64,000 bases of DNA, taken from contig DHPR01000033.1 of the NCBI GenBank assembly GCA_002410925.1, positions 1-64,000 of the forward strand, written 5' to 3'. The notes under the pieces are model-generated. The model searched no databases and was not told the DNA's origin. It worked only from the letters and a program-made list of their open reading frames with translations. The position numbers and the translations under genes are program-made. Source of the stretch: UBA5359 sp002410925 [NCBI: bacterium UBP13_UBA5359] (GTDB lineage: Bacteria; UBP13; UBA5359). This document shows positions 25,753-35,969 of this stretch, one piece after another; the first letter of the stretch is position 1, and every line of letters begins with the position of its first letter.

Positions 25753-26808
25753 ATGAAACCGTGTCCGAAATGCGGTTGCCGGAACCCTGACGGCTACAGA
25801 TTCTGCTGTGAATGCCACGCTCTGCTGGCGGCAAAGCGCGATGCGGTTGACGGCATGCAAAAAGATTCGGAAACCGGTAATGCGCAAGACAATTTACCTA
25901 TACTACCCATCGATGCGGCTACGCCTCTTGATGCATCTGCTGAAGAGGTGTATGAGATCGGGCGTTTCAAGGTTATGGCGGCGGCATTGGCAACAGCTCT
26001 TGTTCTGTATATCGGCAGCGGTGTTGTTGTCAGGCGAAGCGATAACAAGAGCTCTCCGGCAACCGATAAGGCCTCCGGAGCGGGAGTTAACAGGGCTTTA
26101 TCTCAGAGCGGAGGGTCCTCTCCGCCGCAGATACGGGATGCTCTTCCCAACCCATCTGATGCATATTCCAAGCAGGATAATGCTGATGAAGCACTTTATG
26201 GACCGGCGCAAGCGAGCAAACTTGGCAGTAAGAAGGATGAGGGTGATAGGGATAGAACGGATGGAAAGGGGGAAGAGGGGAGGACGGCGACCAGCGGGAA
26301 TCCCGGCATGCAGGCGGCGAAAAAACAAGAGGCAATAATATATATCAATAAGCCGGTTGCCGAAAAAAACCGCAAAGCGCCTTCAGCTAACGGCAGAGAC
26401 TCTTCTTCTTATTATATGAGGGCGCCGATGCTTCCGTCGGTTGCTTATCCGGAAGCCCCGTCTCAACCCCTCGTTATGATTGAATCTACGCTTGAACATT
26501 CTCCTGAACCGGAGATACGGAAGGGCAAGCCTTTGCCGTCGGCCGATACCGTTTCCGGCCGTCCCGGTTATTTGACGGCGGCAGTGGTTCCCGGGGTAAA
26601 AAGGAGAAATAATAAGCCTGCGCCAGCTTCTGTACATGCAAGTGCAGATAAGCAACAGATAGCTTATCAGGAATCTGTTGCCGATACCTATATCAGGCTG
26701 GGGCAGGATAAGGAGGCTGCCGCCATATTGGAGAGGTTACTTAAGAGAGATCTGCCGGCTGATGATAGGGATAGAATAGCAAAGAAACTCAGAGAGTGTG
26801 GTGATTGA
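25753..26808 (+). CDS. Zinc-ribbon single-pass membrane protein with TPR-like C-terminus
   Basis: Has 351 residues. The N-terminus is a Cys4 zinc ribbon (CPKCGC, then CCEC). A membrane segment follows at about 72-94, then a long, polar, disordered region rich in Pro, Ser, Lys and Asp. The last 45 residues look like a TPR-type helix pair (AYQESVADTYIRLGQDKEAA). Topology is probably zinc ribbon in the cytoplasm and the tail in the periplasm. ATG 25753 has GGGGAGG four bases upstream. A second zinc-ribbon membrane protein follows after three bases. No function is assigned; placement suggests a role in building or tethering the envelope proteins on either side. Confidence 0.7.
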   Translation: MKPCPKCGCRNPDGYRFCCECHALLAAKRDAVDGMQKDSETGNAQDNLPILPIDAATPLDASAEEVYEIGRFKVMAAALATALVLYIGSGVVVRRSDNKSSPATDKASGAGVNRALSQSGGSSPPQIRDALPNPSDAYSKQDNADEALYGPAQASKLGSKKDEGDRDRTDGKGEEGRTATSGNPGMQAAKKQEAIIYINKPVAEKNRKAPSANGRDSSSYYMRAPMLPSVAYPEAPSQPLVMIESTLEHSPEPEIRKGKPLPSADTVSGRPGYLTAAVVPGVKRRNNKPAPASVHASADKQQIAYQESVADTYIRLGQDKEAAAILERLLKRDLPADDRDRIAKKLRECGD

Positions 26809-26811
26809 AGA

Positions 26812-27711
26812 GTGGTTACCTGCCCGTCATGCGGACATGAAAACCCGGAAAAATTTCGATTTTGCGGTGAATGCCATACAAAATTACCGCGTGTCTACAA
26901 TCCTGATGCTGTGGATATAGGAGAGGATGCAGCTGCCTATGCAGTGGATATGGCTGAGGATACTCCTTCAACCGAAACACTCAGTGATTTATCTAACCCG
27001 GCGCCTGATTCTTCAGTTTTAAACGGTTCTTTAGCCACATACAAATATGCGCTTGAGAGTTCACGTGCGAATGCCTTGCCGGGTTCTCTCTTGTGGCGGA
27101 CGATGATAGGCATTACCGCCGTTATTATATTTATTCTTCTTACACTGTATGCTTTGAATGCTCCGGGCAGGCATACCGCATCTGTGAAGACCAGCCCTGC
27201 TCTTACTGAAAGCGGCAAGCCTTCGGCTGTTGCCGGTGAGGATAAACTTCCTGATGCGGAATCCGAACCGGATGTAAAAAATGATGAGGCTGGGCTGCCG
27301 GCGCCGCATAACGCCGATATATCTTCTCCGGCGCCGGTAAGAGAAGGCGGCCACAGGCCATCCGTGGAAAAGCCGGCTTCCATACCGCGGCCGACGCAAT
27401 CCGGGTCTGCAACTATTTCTCATCCATCCGCTCCTCAGGCGGTTACAAGGAAGCCTGAGCGGCCTTCTTCCGTTGAATCTGTTCGCACACCTGATAAAAG
27501 CATGCCACAGCGGGCGACGAATAAAAAAGTGCCTGCCGTTGCTCCGGCAACAAAACATAGTCAGCCGTCACCCGCCGCCAGGCGGCCTGCCGGGATGTCG
27601 CCGCCACCGGCTCCACCGGCTCCGCCGGCATCCGATAATGAGCGCAAAATAATTGAAATGGAGAAGCCGCTCGCTTCAAAGACACCTATTGTTATACCGC
27701 ATGGCGATTGA
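26812..27711 (+). CDS. Second zinc-ribbon single-pass membrane protein, Pro-rich
   Basis: Has 299 residues and starts at GTG 26812, since an in-frame stop lies just upstream. The N-terminal zinc ribbon (CPSCGHENPE, FRFCGECH) is like that of the preceding gene. A membrane segment lies at about 94-116 (MIGITAVIIFILLTLYAL). The rest is disordered, with a very Pro/Ala-rich tail (PPPAPPAPPA) that could span the periplasm. The two genes share layout but little sequence outside the zinc ribbon. I recognise no function; a TonB-like spanning tail is possible, but no TonB motif was seen. Confidence 0.65.
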   Translation: MVTCPSCGHENPEKFRFCGECHTKLPRVYNPDAVDIGEDAAAYAVDMAEDTPSTETLSDLSNPAPDSSVLNGSLATYKYALESSRANALPGSLLWRTMIGITAVIIFILLTLYALNAPGRHTASVKTSPALTESGKPSAVAGEDKLPDAESEPDVKNDEAGLPAPHNADISSPAPVREGGHRPSVEKPASIPRPTQSGSATISHPSAPQAVTRKPERPSSVESVRTPDKSMPQRATNKKVPAVAPATKHSQPSPAARRPAGMSPPPAPPAPPASDNERKIIEMEKPLASKTPIVIPHGD

Positions 27712-27746
27712 ATATGGAAGGTTATACGATGGTTTTTGTTGAATAC

Positions 27747-27752
27747 TATAAT
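27747..27752 (+). promoter_or_regulatory. Possible -10 element for the FN3-OstA barrel gene
   Basis: A perfect TATAAT in the 73-base gap after the zinc-ribbon genes, 33 bases before the ATG. There is no -35 at normal spacing. Confidence 0.35.
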
Positions 27753-27784
27753 GATTAATTGCGCTTATTGAAAGAAGAGGCTTA

Positions 27785-29728
27785 ATGGATAAAACCGTCG
27801 TAAATACTTTTGTGCAGATCTTTCAGGAGGGGTACGGCGGCACAGCAACAAAGGGATTCACTTCTCTTTTTAGGGCTGTCTTTGCCATGTTGGCGAGCAG
27901 TTTGGCGGTTCTTTTTTTCTCTCAGGTTGCTCTTGCCGGCCTCGCTGCGCCCGCGGGGTTATCGGTGCGAACGGGTGATAAGCTGGTAACGTTGTCTTGG
28001 ATACCATTGAACCTTTCAGATATTGCCGGATATAATATATATCGTAGCGATAGGATAGATGGTTTTTATACCAGAATAGGCTTTGAGAGACATCCGAGCC
28101 GCACCTTTGTCGATCGCACTGTGGCCAACGATACATTGTATTATTACAAGATAACCTCTTTGGACAGATCCGGTATTGAGGGAGCGGAAACGCTGCCGAT
28201 ATCCGCGCTGCCGCTGGCTGATAGAGGAAAAATATCGCTGTCAGCCGGTTATCTGGCTTGTAGCCTGGATAAGCATATTATAGAAATGTCCGGAAATGCC
28301 AGGATGGTTATGGGCAACCAATCTATTGAAGCTGACAATATTCAGTTCAAGGTGGATCAGCAAGAGATAAGAGCCAGGGGCAACATCAGAATACATAGCC
28401 TGAAAGAGAAGATGTCAGGAGAGCTTCTCTTTTGGGATAAGCGCAACATGAAGGGTACGCTTGTCAAGGTGGAGCCGGAGATCGAGCATATTCACTTCTC
28501 AGGCCAGGCGTTTACGCGCTGTAGCAGCGATACAGCAAATAGAAGCCCCTCTTTTGCTTTTGAAGATATTAGTGAGAGCCGGATATGGATGGTCGCCCGA
28601 AGAGCCACTGTTTATCCCTCTGAAAGGATAAATCTGGTGGGCGTCGATATGTACGTCAATGGGGCGAGAATAGTAGGTATGCCATACTATATGTTGACAT
28701 TACGGGGGTATGCAGGCGATAATCTAAGTTATAATCAGTACAACGGCCTGACGATAAGCATACCTTATTATTATGGCCTTAGCGATCGAACATTCGGTTT
28801 GCTTAAAGGCAGTTACAGTACCACCACCAAATTCGGTTTGGGACTGGAGCAGTACCTTGAAATTACGGATAAATCTGATTGCCAATTAAATTTAGAGAGG
28901 CTTATCAGCGATAGCTGGTCCGGCCGCTTCAGGCTTTCTCATAAATTTGACAGCAGCACTTATGGCGATATCAATGTGAATTATCCCTCCGGCCATAACA
29001 TGTACGGCACGTTATCCATTGCCAGGGACATGAATTCTCAGAGGTTAAGTCTCTTCGCCAATGCTGTTCAGAAGGATGGCGACACCAGCCTGAACTCTGT
29101 CGAGCTCAGCTGGCGGATGTATTCGGCCAAACTGGGCAGCACCGGTATAAGCTATGGTTTGGCGGCTTCTTGCGGTATGTTTCGCGATTCCTCTACCGAT
29201 ATACTTGATAATGAAGAGGATATTCAACTGACGCTTACTCCACCGGCTTTACCTCTTTTTGACAGAACAATGCTGGTGACGAGCCTCTCTTTGGGGCATA
29301 ATTGGTCAAGCGATGGGGGCTTGATGGATTATGCGGCGACGATGACGCTGAATCATAGGCTTAAATCCGGAGGAGGTCTTTCTATCGGCTATCACTATAG
29401 CGGGCAAAGCGATTCGGCCATTACGGGCTATGGCGGCCGGAGTATCTCCGGATCTCTCTATCTAAGCAGATATAAGAGCTGGCGTTTCAACGCTTATGCC
29501 GATTATGATCTGGAGACATCCTTGCTGCGCTCCAGCTTTAATATAGATGTTCCGGTAGGGCAGGATTGGTCCTTTAGCCTGAGGCCCTCTTATTATCCCG
29601 GATATAGTGCCGATCCCTGGAATGTTGAGATATTGACGGGGCGGCGCATAGGCTCTCGCGATTTACGGCTGGGATGGTCTTCGCGGACCGGTCGGGTATG
29701 GGGTGAATTTGCTATCAGCGCTTTTTAA
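27785..29728 (+). CDS. FN3 - OstA/LptA-like - beta-barrel outer-membrane protein (LptD-like)
   Basis: Has 647 residues. A signal peptide (about 25-50, ending VALA) is followed by an FN3 domain (about 57-150: LAAPAGLSV, GYNIYRSD, YYYKITSLD). Next is an OstA/LptA-like beta-jellyroll (about 160-275: EMSGNARMVMG, IRARGNIRI). A region of alternating beta strands from about 300 ends with a C-terminal Phe (FAISAF), the usual signal for the BAM machinery. OstA plus barrel is the layout of LptD, the LPS-insertion protein. The barrel part, at about 350 residues, is shorter than classical LptD, and an FN3 domain at the front is unusual. Possible roles are glycolipid insertion or anchoring the giant Ig protein. 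Confidence 0.7.
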   Translation: MDKTVVNTFVQIFQEGYGGTATKGFTSLFRAVFAMLASSLAVLFFSQVALAGLAAPAGLSVRTGDKLVTLSWIPLNLSDIAGYNIYRSDRIDGFYTRIGFERHPSRTFVDRTVANDTLYYYKITSLDRSGIEGAETLPISALPLADRGKISLSAGYLACSLDKHIIEMSGNARMVMGNQSIEADNIQFKVDQQEIRARGNIRIHSLKEKMSGELLFWDKRNMKGTLVKVEPEIEHIHFSGQAFTRCSSDTANRSPSFAFEDISESRIWMVARRATVYPSERINLVGVDMYVNGARIVGMPYYMLTLRGYAGDNLSYNQYNGLTISIPYYYGLSDRTFGLLKGSYSTTTKFGLGLEQYLEITDKSDCQLNLERLISDSWSGRFRLSHKFDSSTYGDINVNYPSGHNMYGTLSIARDMNSQRLSLFANAVQKDGDTSLNSVELSWRMYSAKLGSTGISYGLAASCGMFRDSSTDILDNEEDIQLTLTPPALPLFDRTMLVTSLSLGHNWSSDGGLMDYAATMTLNHRLKSGGGLSIGYHYSGQSDSAITGYGGRSISGSLYLSRYKSWRFNAYADYDLETSLLRSSFNIDVPVGQDWSFSLRPSYYPGYSADPWNVEILTGRRIGSRDLRLGWSSRTGRVWGEFAISAF

Positions 29729-29793
29729 TACAGCTCTGCCGAAGGCGCAAGGTTACATGATACAGGCGAGCATATCGAGAGGAGTTAGTAGGT

Positions 29794-30747
29794 ATGATTG
29801 TTACAAGGAAATTATTAATATGTTTGACGGCAACCGCTCTTTTGACGGCGGCCGGAGTGGTGGTGTCCTTTGCGGATTACCTTGCCGTTTCCCCGACGGC
29901 TTTCGGTTCTCGCCCCTTGGCTATGGGCGGGGCCTTTGTAGCGGTTGCTGATGATGCCAATGCCGTGTTCTGGAATCCGGCCGGGCAGGCGCAACCTGCC
30001 AATGAACAGGCATTGACATTGGGCGCCACTATCAATCAGCGCGATACCACACGTGAAGAATGGTTGGCTTTTGTTTACAATGAGAGCGAAAAAGGGGCGG
30101 GAACGGTAGCTTTGGAGCGTAGTGATTATTTTCTCTTCCCTGTTACGTCGCTCAACACCGGTATGCCCGACGAGTTCTGGCGCAAGTCTCAGAATTACAT
30201 TTATGCAATCGGTATGGTGGGAACAGAGAATCTCTATGCCGGATTAGCGGTCAAGAGCCTTAATGATGAATTGTATAACCGGTTTGATGGAACCAAGATC
30301 AGCGGCTCTGGAGTATCCTTTGATTTGGGTCTGATTTATCGTTGGCAAAGAGCTGTTACACTGGGAATAGCGGCCAGGGATGTCGGCAGCACGATAGTGA
30401 ATATGAATGGCGGGTTCGATTTTTACGATGATCTGGGCAATTTAACAGCTGTGATCGATAGCGTAAAGCATCCGGCTATCATCACGGCCGGCATGGCGAT
30501 TAGGCCTGCCGATTCTTTGACGCTGGCCTTTGATATTTATGATATCGGACAGAATATCGACAAAGCTGAGATACGTGCCGGCCTGGAGTATCGCCCTGCT
30601 AAGGCGCTGGCACTAAGATTAGGCGCTATGGGAGATCATGCCACCTGGGGGGTGGGAGCCTCCGTGGGACCGCTGAATATGGATTTTGCTTCCTTCAGCA
30701 TAGATGACACCAGCTATAGCTATCTCTCTGCCGGCATGGCTTTCTGA
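29794..30747 (+). CDS. PorV/UPF0164-like outer-membrane beta-barrel protein
   Basis: Has 317 residues with a signal peptide (MIVTRKLLICLT, cleavage after VVSFA). The first mature stretch, RPLAMGGAFVAVADDANAVFWNPAG, is the hallmark of the UPF0164/PorV/TraF-like barrel family: the Asn-Pro-Ala-Gly loop after a GA-F-A-AD motif. It ends in Phe (SAGMAF), as outer-membrane barrels do. PorV in Bacteroidota helps release type IX cargo; most members elsewhere have no known role. It lies 65 bases after the FN3-OstA gene and is probably co-transcribed. GAGGAG precedes the ATG. Confidence 0.8.
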   Translation: MIVTRKLLICLTATALLTAAGVVVSFADYLAVSPTAFGSRPLAMGGAFVAVADDANAVFWNPAGQAQPANEQALTLGATINQRDTTREEWLAFVYNESEKGAGTVALERSDYFLFPVTSLNTGMPDEFWRKSQNYIYAIGMVGTENLYAGLAVKSLNDELYNRFDGTKISGSGVSFDLGLIYRWQRAVTLGIAARDVGSTIVNMNGGFDFYDDLGNLTAVIDSVKHPAIITAGMAIRPADSLTLAFDIYDIGQNIDKAEIRAGLEYRPAKALALRLGAMGDHATWGVGASVGPLNMDFASFSIDDTSYSYLSAGMAF

Positions 30748-30795
30748 TGCTTAGCACTCTCCGTAGCGTATGAATGCCCAGAATCACTTTCTCAC

Positions 30796-30808
30796 TATGG
30801 TATAATTG
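30796..30808 (+). promoter_or_regulatory. Extended -10 promoter candidate for uvrB
   Basis: TATGGTATAATTG includes TGG-TATAAT, an extended -10. It lies in the 201-base gap before uvrB. An identical 13-mer is found before uvrC at 56406. Confidence 0.5.
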
Positions 30809-30948
30809 CGTAAGAGAATTCAGAAGCCAGAGTTTTAAGGTCGGACGGGTTGCCGGGCATCGGTATTCCTCTGCTGCTCGGATATTGAAGCAGAGCTTGC
30901 TGATTTTCAAAGGGATAACCATGTCTTGCAGGGTGCTATGAGCGGAGT

Positions 30949-32994
30949 GTGCAGGATAGCTTGAAAGCAATAGATAATAACCGACAATCGAGGCTGCTTC
31001 CACAGGGTACATTCTCGGAGCGGAAGTTCGGATTAAAGAGTGACTTCCAACCGGCCGGCGATCAGCCGAAGGCTATAAATCGGCTGGTAGACGGATTGCG
31101 GCAGGGTCTGCGATATCAAACTCTGCACGGTGTTACGGGCTCCGGTAAAACATTTACCATGGCTAATATCATTGCCGGGATATGCCGCCCCGCACTGGTC
31201 TTGGCGCACAACAAGACCCTTGCGGCTCAGCTTTGCAATGAATTCAGAGGCTTTTTTCCGGATAATGCCGTTGAGTATTTTGTCAGCTATTACGATTATT
31301 ATCAACCGGAGGCTTACATCTCACAAACAGATACCTATATTGAGAAGGATTCCTCTATCAATGATGAGGTGGATAGGCTTCGGCATGCCGCTACGCAGGC
31401 ATTGACCACCAGGCGCGATGTTATTATTGTGGCCAGCGTTTCCTCTATTTATGGGTTAGGTATGCCGGAGGATTATGCAGATCTGGTTGTCAACGTTCAG
31501 CTCGGTGAAGAGATTGGTCGCCAGAGATTGATCAAGCGCCTGGTCGAAGTTCAATACCAGCGTAATGATGTAGCCTTGGGTAGGGGCAGCTTCAGGGTCA
31601 GAGGAGATATTATAGAAATAGTACCGGTAGATAGCGAGCGTGTTATTCGTATAGAGTTCTTCGGCGATGAGGTGGAGCGAATTTTGGAGATAGATGCACT
31701 GACCGGCGAGATGTTGGGTGAATTGCGCCTGGCCAGCTTCTTCCCTGCCAGGCATTGGGTGTCCACGCAACCCAAGCTGGAGCGAGCCTTGCGTTCCATC
31801 GATAAGGAATTGGAGGAGAGGCTGTGCTATTTGCGTAGTTGTGATAAGCTTCTGGAAGCACAGCGATTGGAACAGCGTACCAGATACGATATGGATATGC
31901 TCTGGGAAACAGGCTATTGCCAGGGAGTGGAGAATTATTCCAGGCACTTTGACGGCCGTAAGCCCGGAGAACCCCCATATACTCTGCTGGATTATTTTCC
32001 GGATGATTATTTGCTCTTTATAGATGAATCGCACGTTACCTGCCCTCAGGTAAGGGCTATGTATGGAGGCGATAAGTCTAGAAAGGATTCTCTGGTAGAT
32101 TACGGCTTCAGGCTTCCATCTGCCTATGATAATCGTCCGCTGCGCTTTGAAGAGTTTACGGAGAGGATCAATCAGTGTATCTTTCTTTCAGCTACGCCGG
32201 GACCTTTTGAAGCAAGCGTTAGCCAATGCATGGTGGAGCAGATAATACGCCCTACAGGTCTGATAGACCCTGAGGTTATTCTTCGTCCGGCTCAAAATCA
32301 GGTGGATGATCTTATTGGAGAGATACGGACGGCCGTATCTAAAGGAGAAAGGGTGCTTGTAACTGCACTTACCAAGCGGATGGCTGAGGATCTGACGGAG
32401 TATTTGGCGGATATGGGATTGAAGGTCAACTATCTGCATTCCGATGTAGCTACGCTCGAGAGAGTGGAAGTGCTTAGAGATCTCCGTTCCGGTGTTCACG
32501 ATGTTATCGTCGGCATCAACCTTTTGCGTGAGGGATTGGACCTGCCGGAAGTAGCTCTGGTAGCCATACTGGATGCTGATAAGGAGGGCTTTCTGCGGTC
32601 TGAAACTTCGCTGGTGCAGACTATCGGTCGTGCGGCTCGCAATCTGGCAGGACGGGTCATCCTCTACGCCGACAGGATGACGGATTCTATGGAACGCGCC
32701 ATCATCGAAACAGAGAGACGACGCCGGCTTCAAGAGGATTATAACCGGCGGCATGATATAACGCCGGAGAGTGTGCATAAAGCGATAACCGATATCGCTG
32801 AAGGCATAGAGCAGAAGCGTCTGCAGGAGGCAAAAGCAGTTTATGAGGCCGATATCAGAAAGGTAGATAAGGGTGATCCTACCGATATGGGTGACAGAAT
32901 CGCTCGTCTTGAAAGAGAGATGAAGCGTGCAGCTCAGGATCTGGATTTTGAATTGGCTGCCTGGCTGCGTGACAGAATAAAGGAATTGAAATGA
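30949..32994 (+). CDS. uvrB: UvrABC system protein B
   Basis: The DNA-damage-recognition helicase subunit of nucleotide excision repair; it takes DNA from UvrA and recruits UvrC. It is 681 residues long. The Walker A is [10 protein letters not shown], the Walker B is DESHV, and [11 protein letters not shown] marks the beta-hairpin that locks the strand. The C-terminal UVR motif (ERE-Q-FE-A--RDRIKEL type) matches that in UvrC. The GTG start at 30949 is uncertain because its Shine-Dalgarno spacing is poor; TTG 30961 is an alternative. uvrA follows 133 bases downstream across a repeat-rich gap. Confidence 0.96.
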   Translation: MQDSLKAIDNNRQSRLLPQGTFSERKFGLKSDFQPAGDQPKAINRLVDGLRQGLRYQTLHGVTGSGKTFTMANIIAGICRPALVLAHNKTLAAQLCNEFRGFFPDNAVEYFVSYYDYYQPEAYISQTDTYIEKDSSINDEVDRLRHAATQALTTRRDVIIVASVSSIYGLGMPEDYADLVVNVQLGEEIGRQRLIKRLVEVQYQRNDVALGRGSFRVRGDIIEIVPVDSERVIRIEFFGDEVERILEIDALTGEMLGELRLASFFPARHWVSTQPKLERALRSIDKELEERLCYLRSCDKLLEAQRLEQRTRYDMDMLWETGYCQGVENYSRHFDGRKPGEPPYTLLDYFPDDYLLFIDESHVTCPQVRAMYGGDKSRKDSLVDYGFRLPSAYDNRPLRFEEFTERINQCIFLSATPGPFEASVSQCMVEQIIRPTGLIDPEVILRPAQNQVDDLIGEIRTAVSKGERVLVTALTKRMAEDLTEYLADMGLKVNYLHSDVATLERVEVLRDLRSGVHDVIVGINLLREGLDLPEVALVAILDADKEGFLRSETSLVQTIGRAARNLAGRVILYADRMTDSMERAIIETERRRRLQEDYNRRHDITPESVHKAITDIAEGIEQKRLQEAKAVYEADIRKVDKGDPTDMGDRIARLEREMKRAAQDLDFELAAWLRDRIKELK

Positions 32995-33002
32995 AGTGGG
33001 TT

Positions 33003-33117
33003 GGTTGTTCGGGATTTAAGTGCGTTTGCAGGTTCAGGAGCCAGGAGCCAGGAGTGCGGACGACCTATTTAGCATTTGAGTGCGTTTGCAGGTTGGGGTT
33101 CGTTATTTAACATTTGA
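33003..33117 (+). repeat. Heptamer-phased degenerate repeats upstream of uvrA
   Basis: Two copies of a 21-base core, ATTTRAG-TGCGTTT-GCAGGTT (33014-33034 and 33074-33094), with three tandem CAGGAGC/T heptamers between them (33035-33055) and a partial third copy near 33110. The core can be read as three heptamers. Confidence 0.6.
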
Positions 33118-33127
33118 GAGAGAAATT

Positions 33128-35965
33128 ATGAGCAAACCAAAGGATAAAATTGTAATCAGGGGCGCACGCGTCCATAATCTCAAAAATATCGATGTCGAAA
33201 TTCCTCGCAATAAGATGGTGGTCATCACCGGATTGAGCGGATCGGGCAAATCTTCTCTGGCTATGGATACCATTTATGCCGAGGGACAGCGGCGTTATGT
33301 GGAATCTCTTTCGCCTTATGCTCGTCAGTTTCTGGGGCAGATGGATAAACCGGATGTGGATTATATAGAGGGTCTTTCACCGGCCATTTCCATAGATCAG
33401 AAAGCAACCAGTCGTAATCCGCGCTCTACCGTGGGTACGGTAACGGAGATTTATGATTATCTTAGAGTGCTCTATGCTCGTATAGGAAGGCCTCATTGCC
33501 ACATCTGCGGGCGTACCATAGCTCGCCAGAGCGTAGAGGAGATAACGGATCGCATTATGGATTTGCCGCATGGAACCAGGCTCAATCTGCTGGGGCCGCT
33601 GGTACGCGGCCGTAAGGGGGAATATCGCCAGCTTTTTGACGACGTGAGGCGGCAGGGCTTTGTCCGGGTCAAGGTGGATGGCGCAATCTATGATGTTGGT
33701 GAGAAGATAGAGCTGGATAAAGACAAGAAGCACGATATCTCTGTGATTGTTGATCGCCTGGTAGTGAAGCCTGATATCAGAGGTCGCGTCTTTGAATCGG
33801 TGGAAACGGCACTGAAGCTGGGCAAGGGGCTGGTCATTGCCGATTTGTTAGAAGGGGAAGCGCTGCTATTCAGTGAAAGCTTCTCCTGTCCAATCTGCGG
33901 TGTCAGCCTGGAAGAGCTCTCTCCCCGAATATTCAGCTTCAACAACCCTTATGGTGCTTGCCCTACATGTTCCGGTCTGGGAGTGGTGGCGGAGTTCGAT
34001 CCTGATCTTATCATGCCGGAGAAGAGTCTCTCTCTGTCAGAGGGTGCCATTCTTCCTTGGCGGCGGGCGGTATCCAACTATTATCCCGCTCTGATAAATG
34101 GATTATGCAACGCTTATGATATAGATCCGGATGCGCCGGTATCCACCCTTACCGCAGAGCAAAAAGAGCTTCTTTTTTACGGGGGCGATAAGCCAATCAG
34201 GGTTACATACTGCAACTTCAAGGGGCGTCAGCGAGATTACTCCATTTACTTTGAAGGCTTGATCAACCGCTTTAACGTTAAATATCGTGATGCTGAGGGT
34301 GATGCAGAGCGTGAAGAATTACAGCGTTATATGACTCTTCGTTCCTGCCAGTCTTGCAACGGAGCCCGGTTGAAGCCGGAGAGCCTGGCTGTAACTGTTG
34401 GCGGCCTATCGATAGATGAATATTGCCGCTTATCGGTAGAGCAGGCTATAGAGTTCATCGATGGATTGAAGCTGGGTGAGCGTGAGGCATATATCGCCCG
34501 ACAGCTCTTAAAAGAGATTCGCAGTCGTCTTCTCTTTCTGGCTGATGTAGGACTTGATTATCTGACTTTGAACAGGGGAGCATCTACTCTGGCAGGAGGA
34601 GAGGCCCAGCGGATACGGCTGGCTACAGAGATAGGGTCAGGCCTGATGGGCGTGCTTTATATTCTGGACGAGCCGACGATAGGTTTGCACCCGCGTGATA
34701 ATGAAAGACTTATCGGCACGCTTAAGGCATTAAGAGATCTTGGCAATACCGTTATCCTTGTGGAGCATGATGAGGATACTATAAGAGCCGCCGATTATGT
34801 TCTTGATATAGGTCCGGGTGCAGGCAAGCATGGCGGCCGGGTGATAGCCCAGGGAACGGTGGCGAAAATCTGCCGTGATCCTCAATCAATAACCGGACGT
34901 TATCTGACCGGGAAGGATCGCATCGAGATACCGGTAGAAAGGCGCCGGGCAAATGGACGCAGTCTGGTAATCAAGGGGGCACGGCAATACAGTCTCAAGG
35001 GAATTGATGTGGAAATACCGCTGGGCATCTTTGTCTGCGTTACCGGCGTTTCCGGCTCCGGCAAGAGCACTTTAGTTCATGATGTGCTCTTCAAACGTCT
35101 TTATCAAGATCTCTACGGCAAACATGAGGAGCCGGGTGCGCATGACGAACTTACCGGCCAAGAATATGTGGATAAGGTAATCAATGTTGACCAGTCTCCT
35201 ATAGGCAGAACTCCGCGTTCCAACCCCGCCACTTATACCGGACTCTTCGATTATGTGCGACAGATTTTCTCCATGACGACGGAGGCCAGGATGCGCGGTT
35301 ATAAGCCGGGGCGTTTTAGCTTCAATATCAAGGGCGGCCGGTGTGAGGCGTGCAAGGGTGATGGTATAGTCAAGATAGAGATGCATTTCTTGCCTGATGT
35401 CTATGTTCCCTGCGAGGTATGCAAAGGACGCCGCTATAACCGGGAAACGCTCGAGGTGCATTACAGGAGCAAGAGCATCGCCGATGTACTGGATATGACG
35501 GTGGATGAGGCCATGGAGCACTTTAAAAATATTCCTAGAATAAAGAATAAGCTTACGACTCTGCATGAGGTGGGACTGGGCTATATCAAGCTGGGACAGC
35601 CGGCGACCACATTATCCGGTGGCGAAGCTCAGCGTGTCAAGCTGGCAACCGAGTTATCCAGGCGCGGCACCGGCAATACTCTCTATATACTGGATGAGCC
35701 GACTACAGGATTACACTTTGCCGATATCAAAAAACTTCTGGCAATTCTTGACAGATTGGTGGAAGCGGGCAATACGGTCCTAGTTATAGAGCATAATCTG
35801 GATGTGATAAAGTGCGCCGATTACCTTATAGACCTGGGGCCGGAGGGAGGAGAGCTGGGCGGGCGACTGGTTGCCTGCGGCACGCCCGAGCGTGTAGCGA
35901 CCTTTCCGAATTCTCATACCGGACGTTTCTTACGGCCGGTGCTGGGGATAGATATGAGGAGGTGA
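33128..35965 (+). CDS. uvrA: UvrABC system protein A
   Basis: The dimeric ABC-type ATPase that scans DNA for damage in nucleotide excision repair, 945 residues. It has two ABC modules, each with Walker A (GLSGSGKSS near residue 35 and GVSGSGKST near 645), signature LSGGEAQR or LAGGEAQR, and Walker B ILDEPT. Zinc-finger CXXC pairs are present (CHICG, CPICG, CPTCS, CEAC, CEVC). ATG 33128 is preceded by GAGAGA; the in-frame GTG 33080 lies within the intergenic repeat and is not used here. cinA follows after four bases. Confidence 0.97.
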   Translation: MSKPKDKIVIRGARVHNLKNIDVEIPRNKMVVITGLSGSGKSSLAMDTIYAEGQRRYVESLSPYARQFLGQMDKPDVDYIEGLSPAISIDQKATSRNPRSTVGTVTEIYDYLRVLYARIGRPHCHICGRTIARQSVEEITDRIMDLPHGTRLNLLGPLVRGRKGEYRQLFDDVRRQGFVRVKVDGAIYDVGEKIELDKDKKHDISVIVDRLVVKPDIRGRVFESVETALKLGKGLVIADLLEGEALLFSESFSCPICGVSLEELSPRIFSFNNPYGACPTCSGLGVVAEFDPDLIMPEKSLSLSEGAILPWRRAVSNYYPALINGLCNAYDIDPDAPVSTLTAEQKELLFYGGDKPIRVTYCNFKGRQRDYSIYFEGLINRFNVKYRDAEGDAEREELQRYMTLRSCQSCNGARLKPESLAVTVGGLSIDEYCRLSVEQAIEFIDGLKLGEREAYIARQLLKEIRSRLLFLADVGLDYLTLNRGASTLAGGEAQRIRLATEIGSGLMGVLYILDEPTIGLHPRDNERLIGTLKALRDLGNTVILVEHDEDTIRAADYVLDIGPGAGKHGGRVIAQGTVAKICRDPQSITGRYLTGKDRIEIPVERRRANGRSLVIKGARQYSLKGIDVEIPLGIFVCVTGVSGSGKSTLVHDVLFKRLYQDLYGKHEEPGAHDELTGQEYVDKVINVDQSPIGRTPRSNPATYTGLFDYVRQIFSMTTEARMRGYKPGRFSFNIKGGRCEACKGDGIVKIEMHFLPDVYVPCEVCKGRRYNRETLEVHYRSKSIADVLDMTVDEAMEHFKNIPRIKNKLTTLHEVGLGYIKLGQPATTLSGGEAQRVKLATELSRRGTGNTLYILDEPTTGLHFADIKKLLAILDRLVEAGNTVLVIEHNLDVIKCADYLIDLGPEGGELGGRLVACGTPERVATFPNSHTGRFLRPVLGIDMRR

Positions 35966-35969
35966 AAGG

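Noticed and set aside
33003-33117. CRISPR-like repeats before uvrA
   Set aside because: Only two good copies, spacer content itself repetitive, no cas genes; better described as heptamer-type intergenic repeats.
33080-33127. GTG start for uvrA upstream of 33128
   Set aside because: Falls inside the intergenic repeat; ATG 33128 has a proper Shine-Dalgarno site and family-typical N-terminus.
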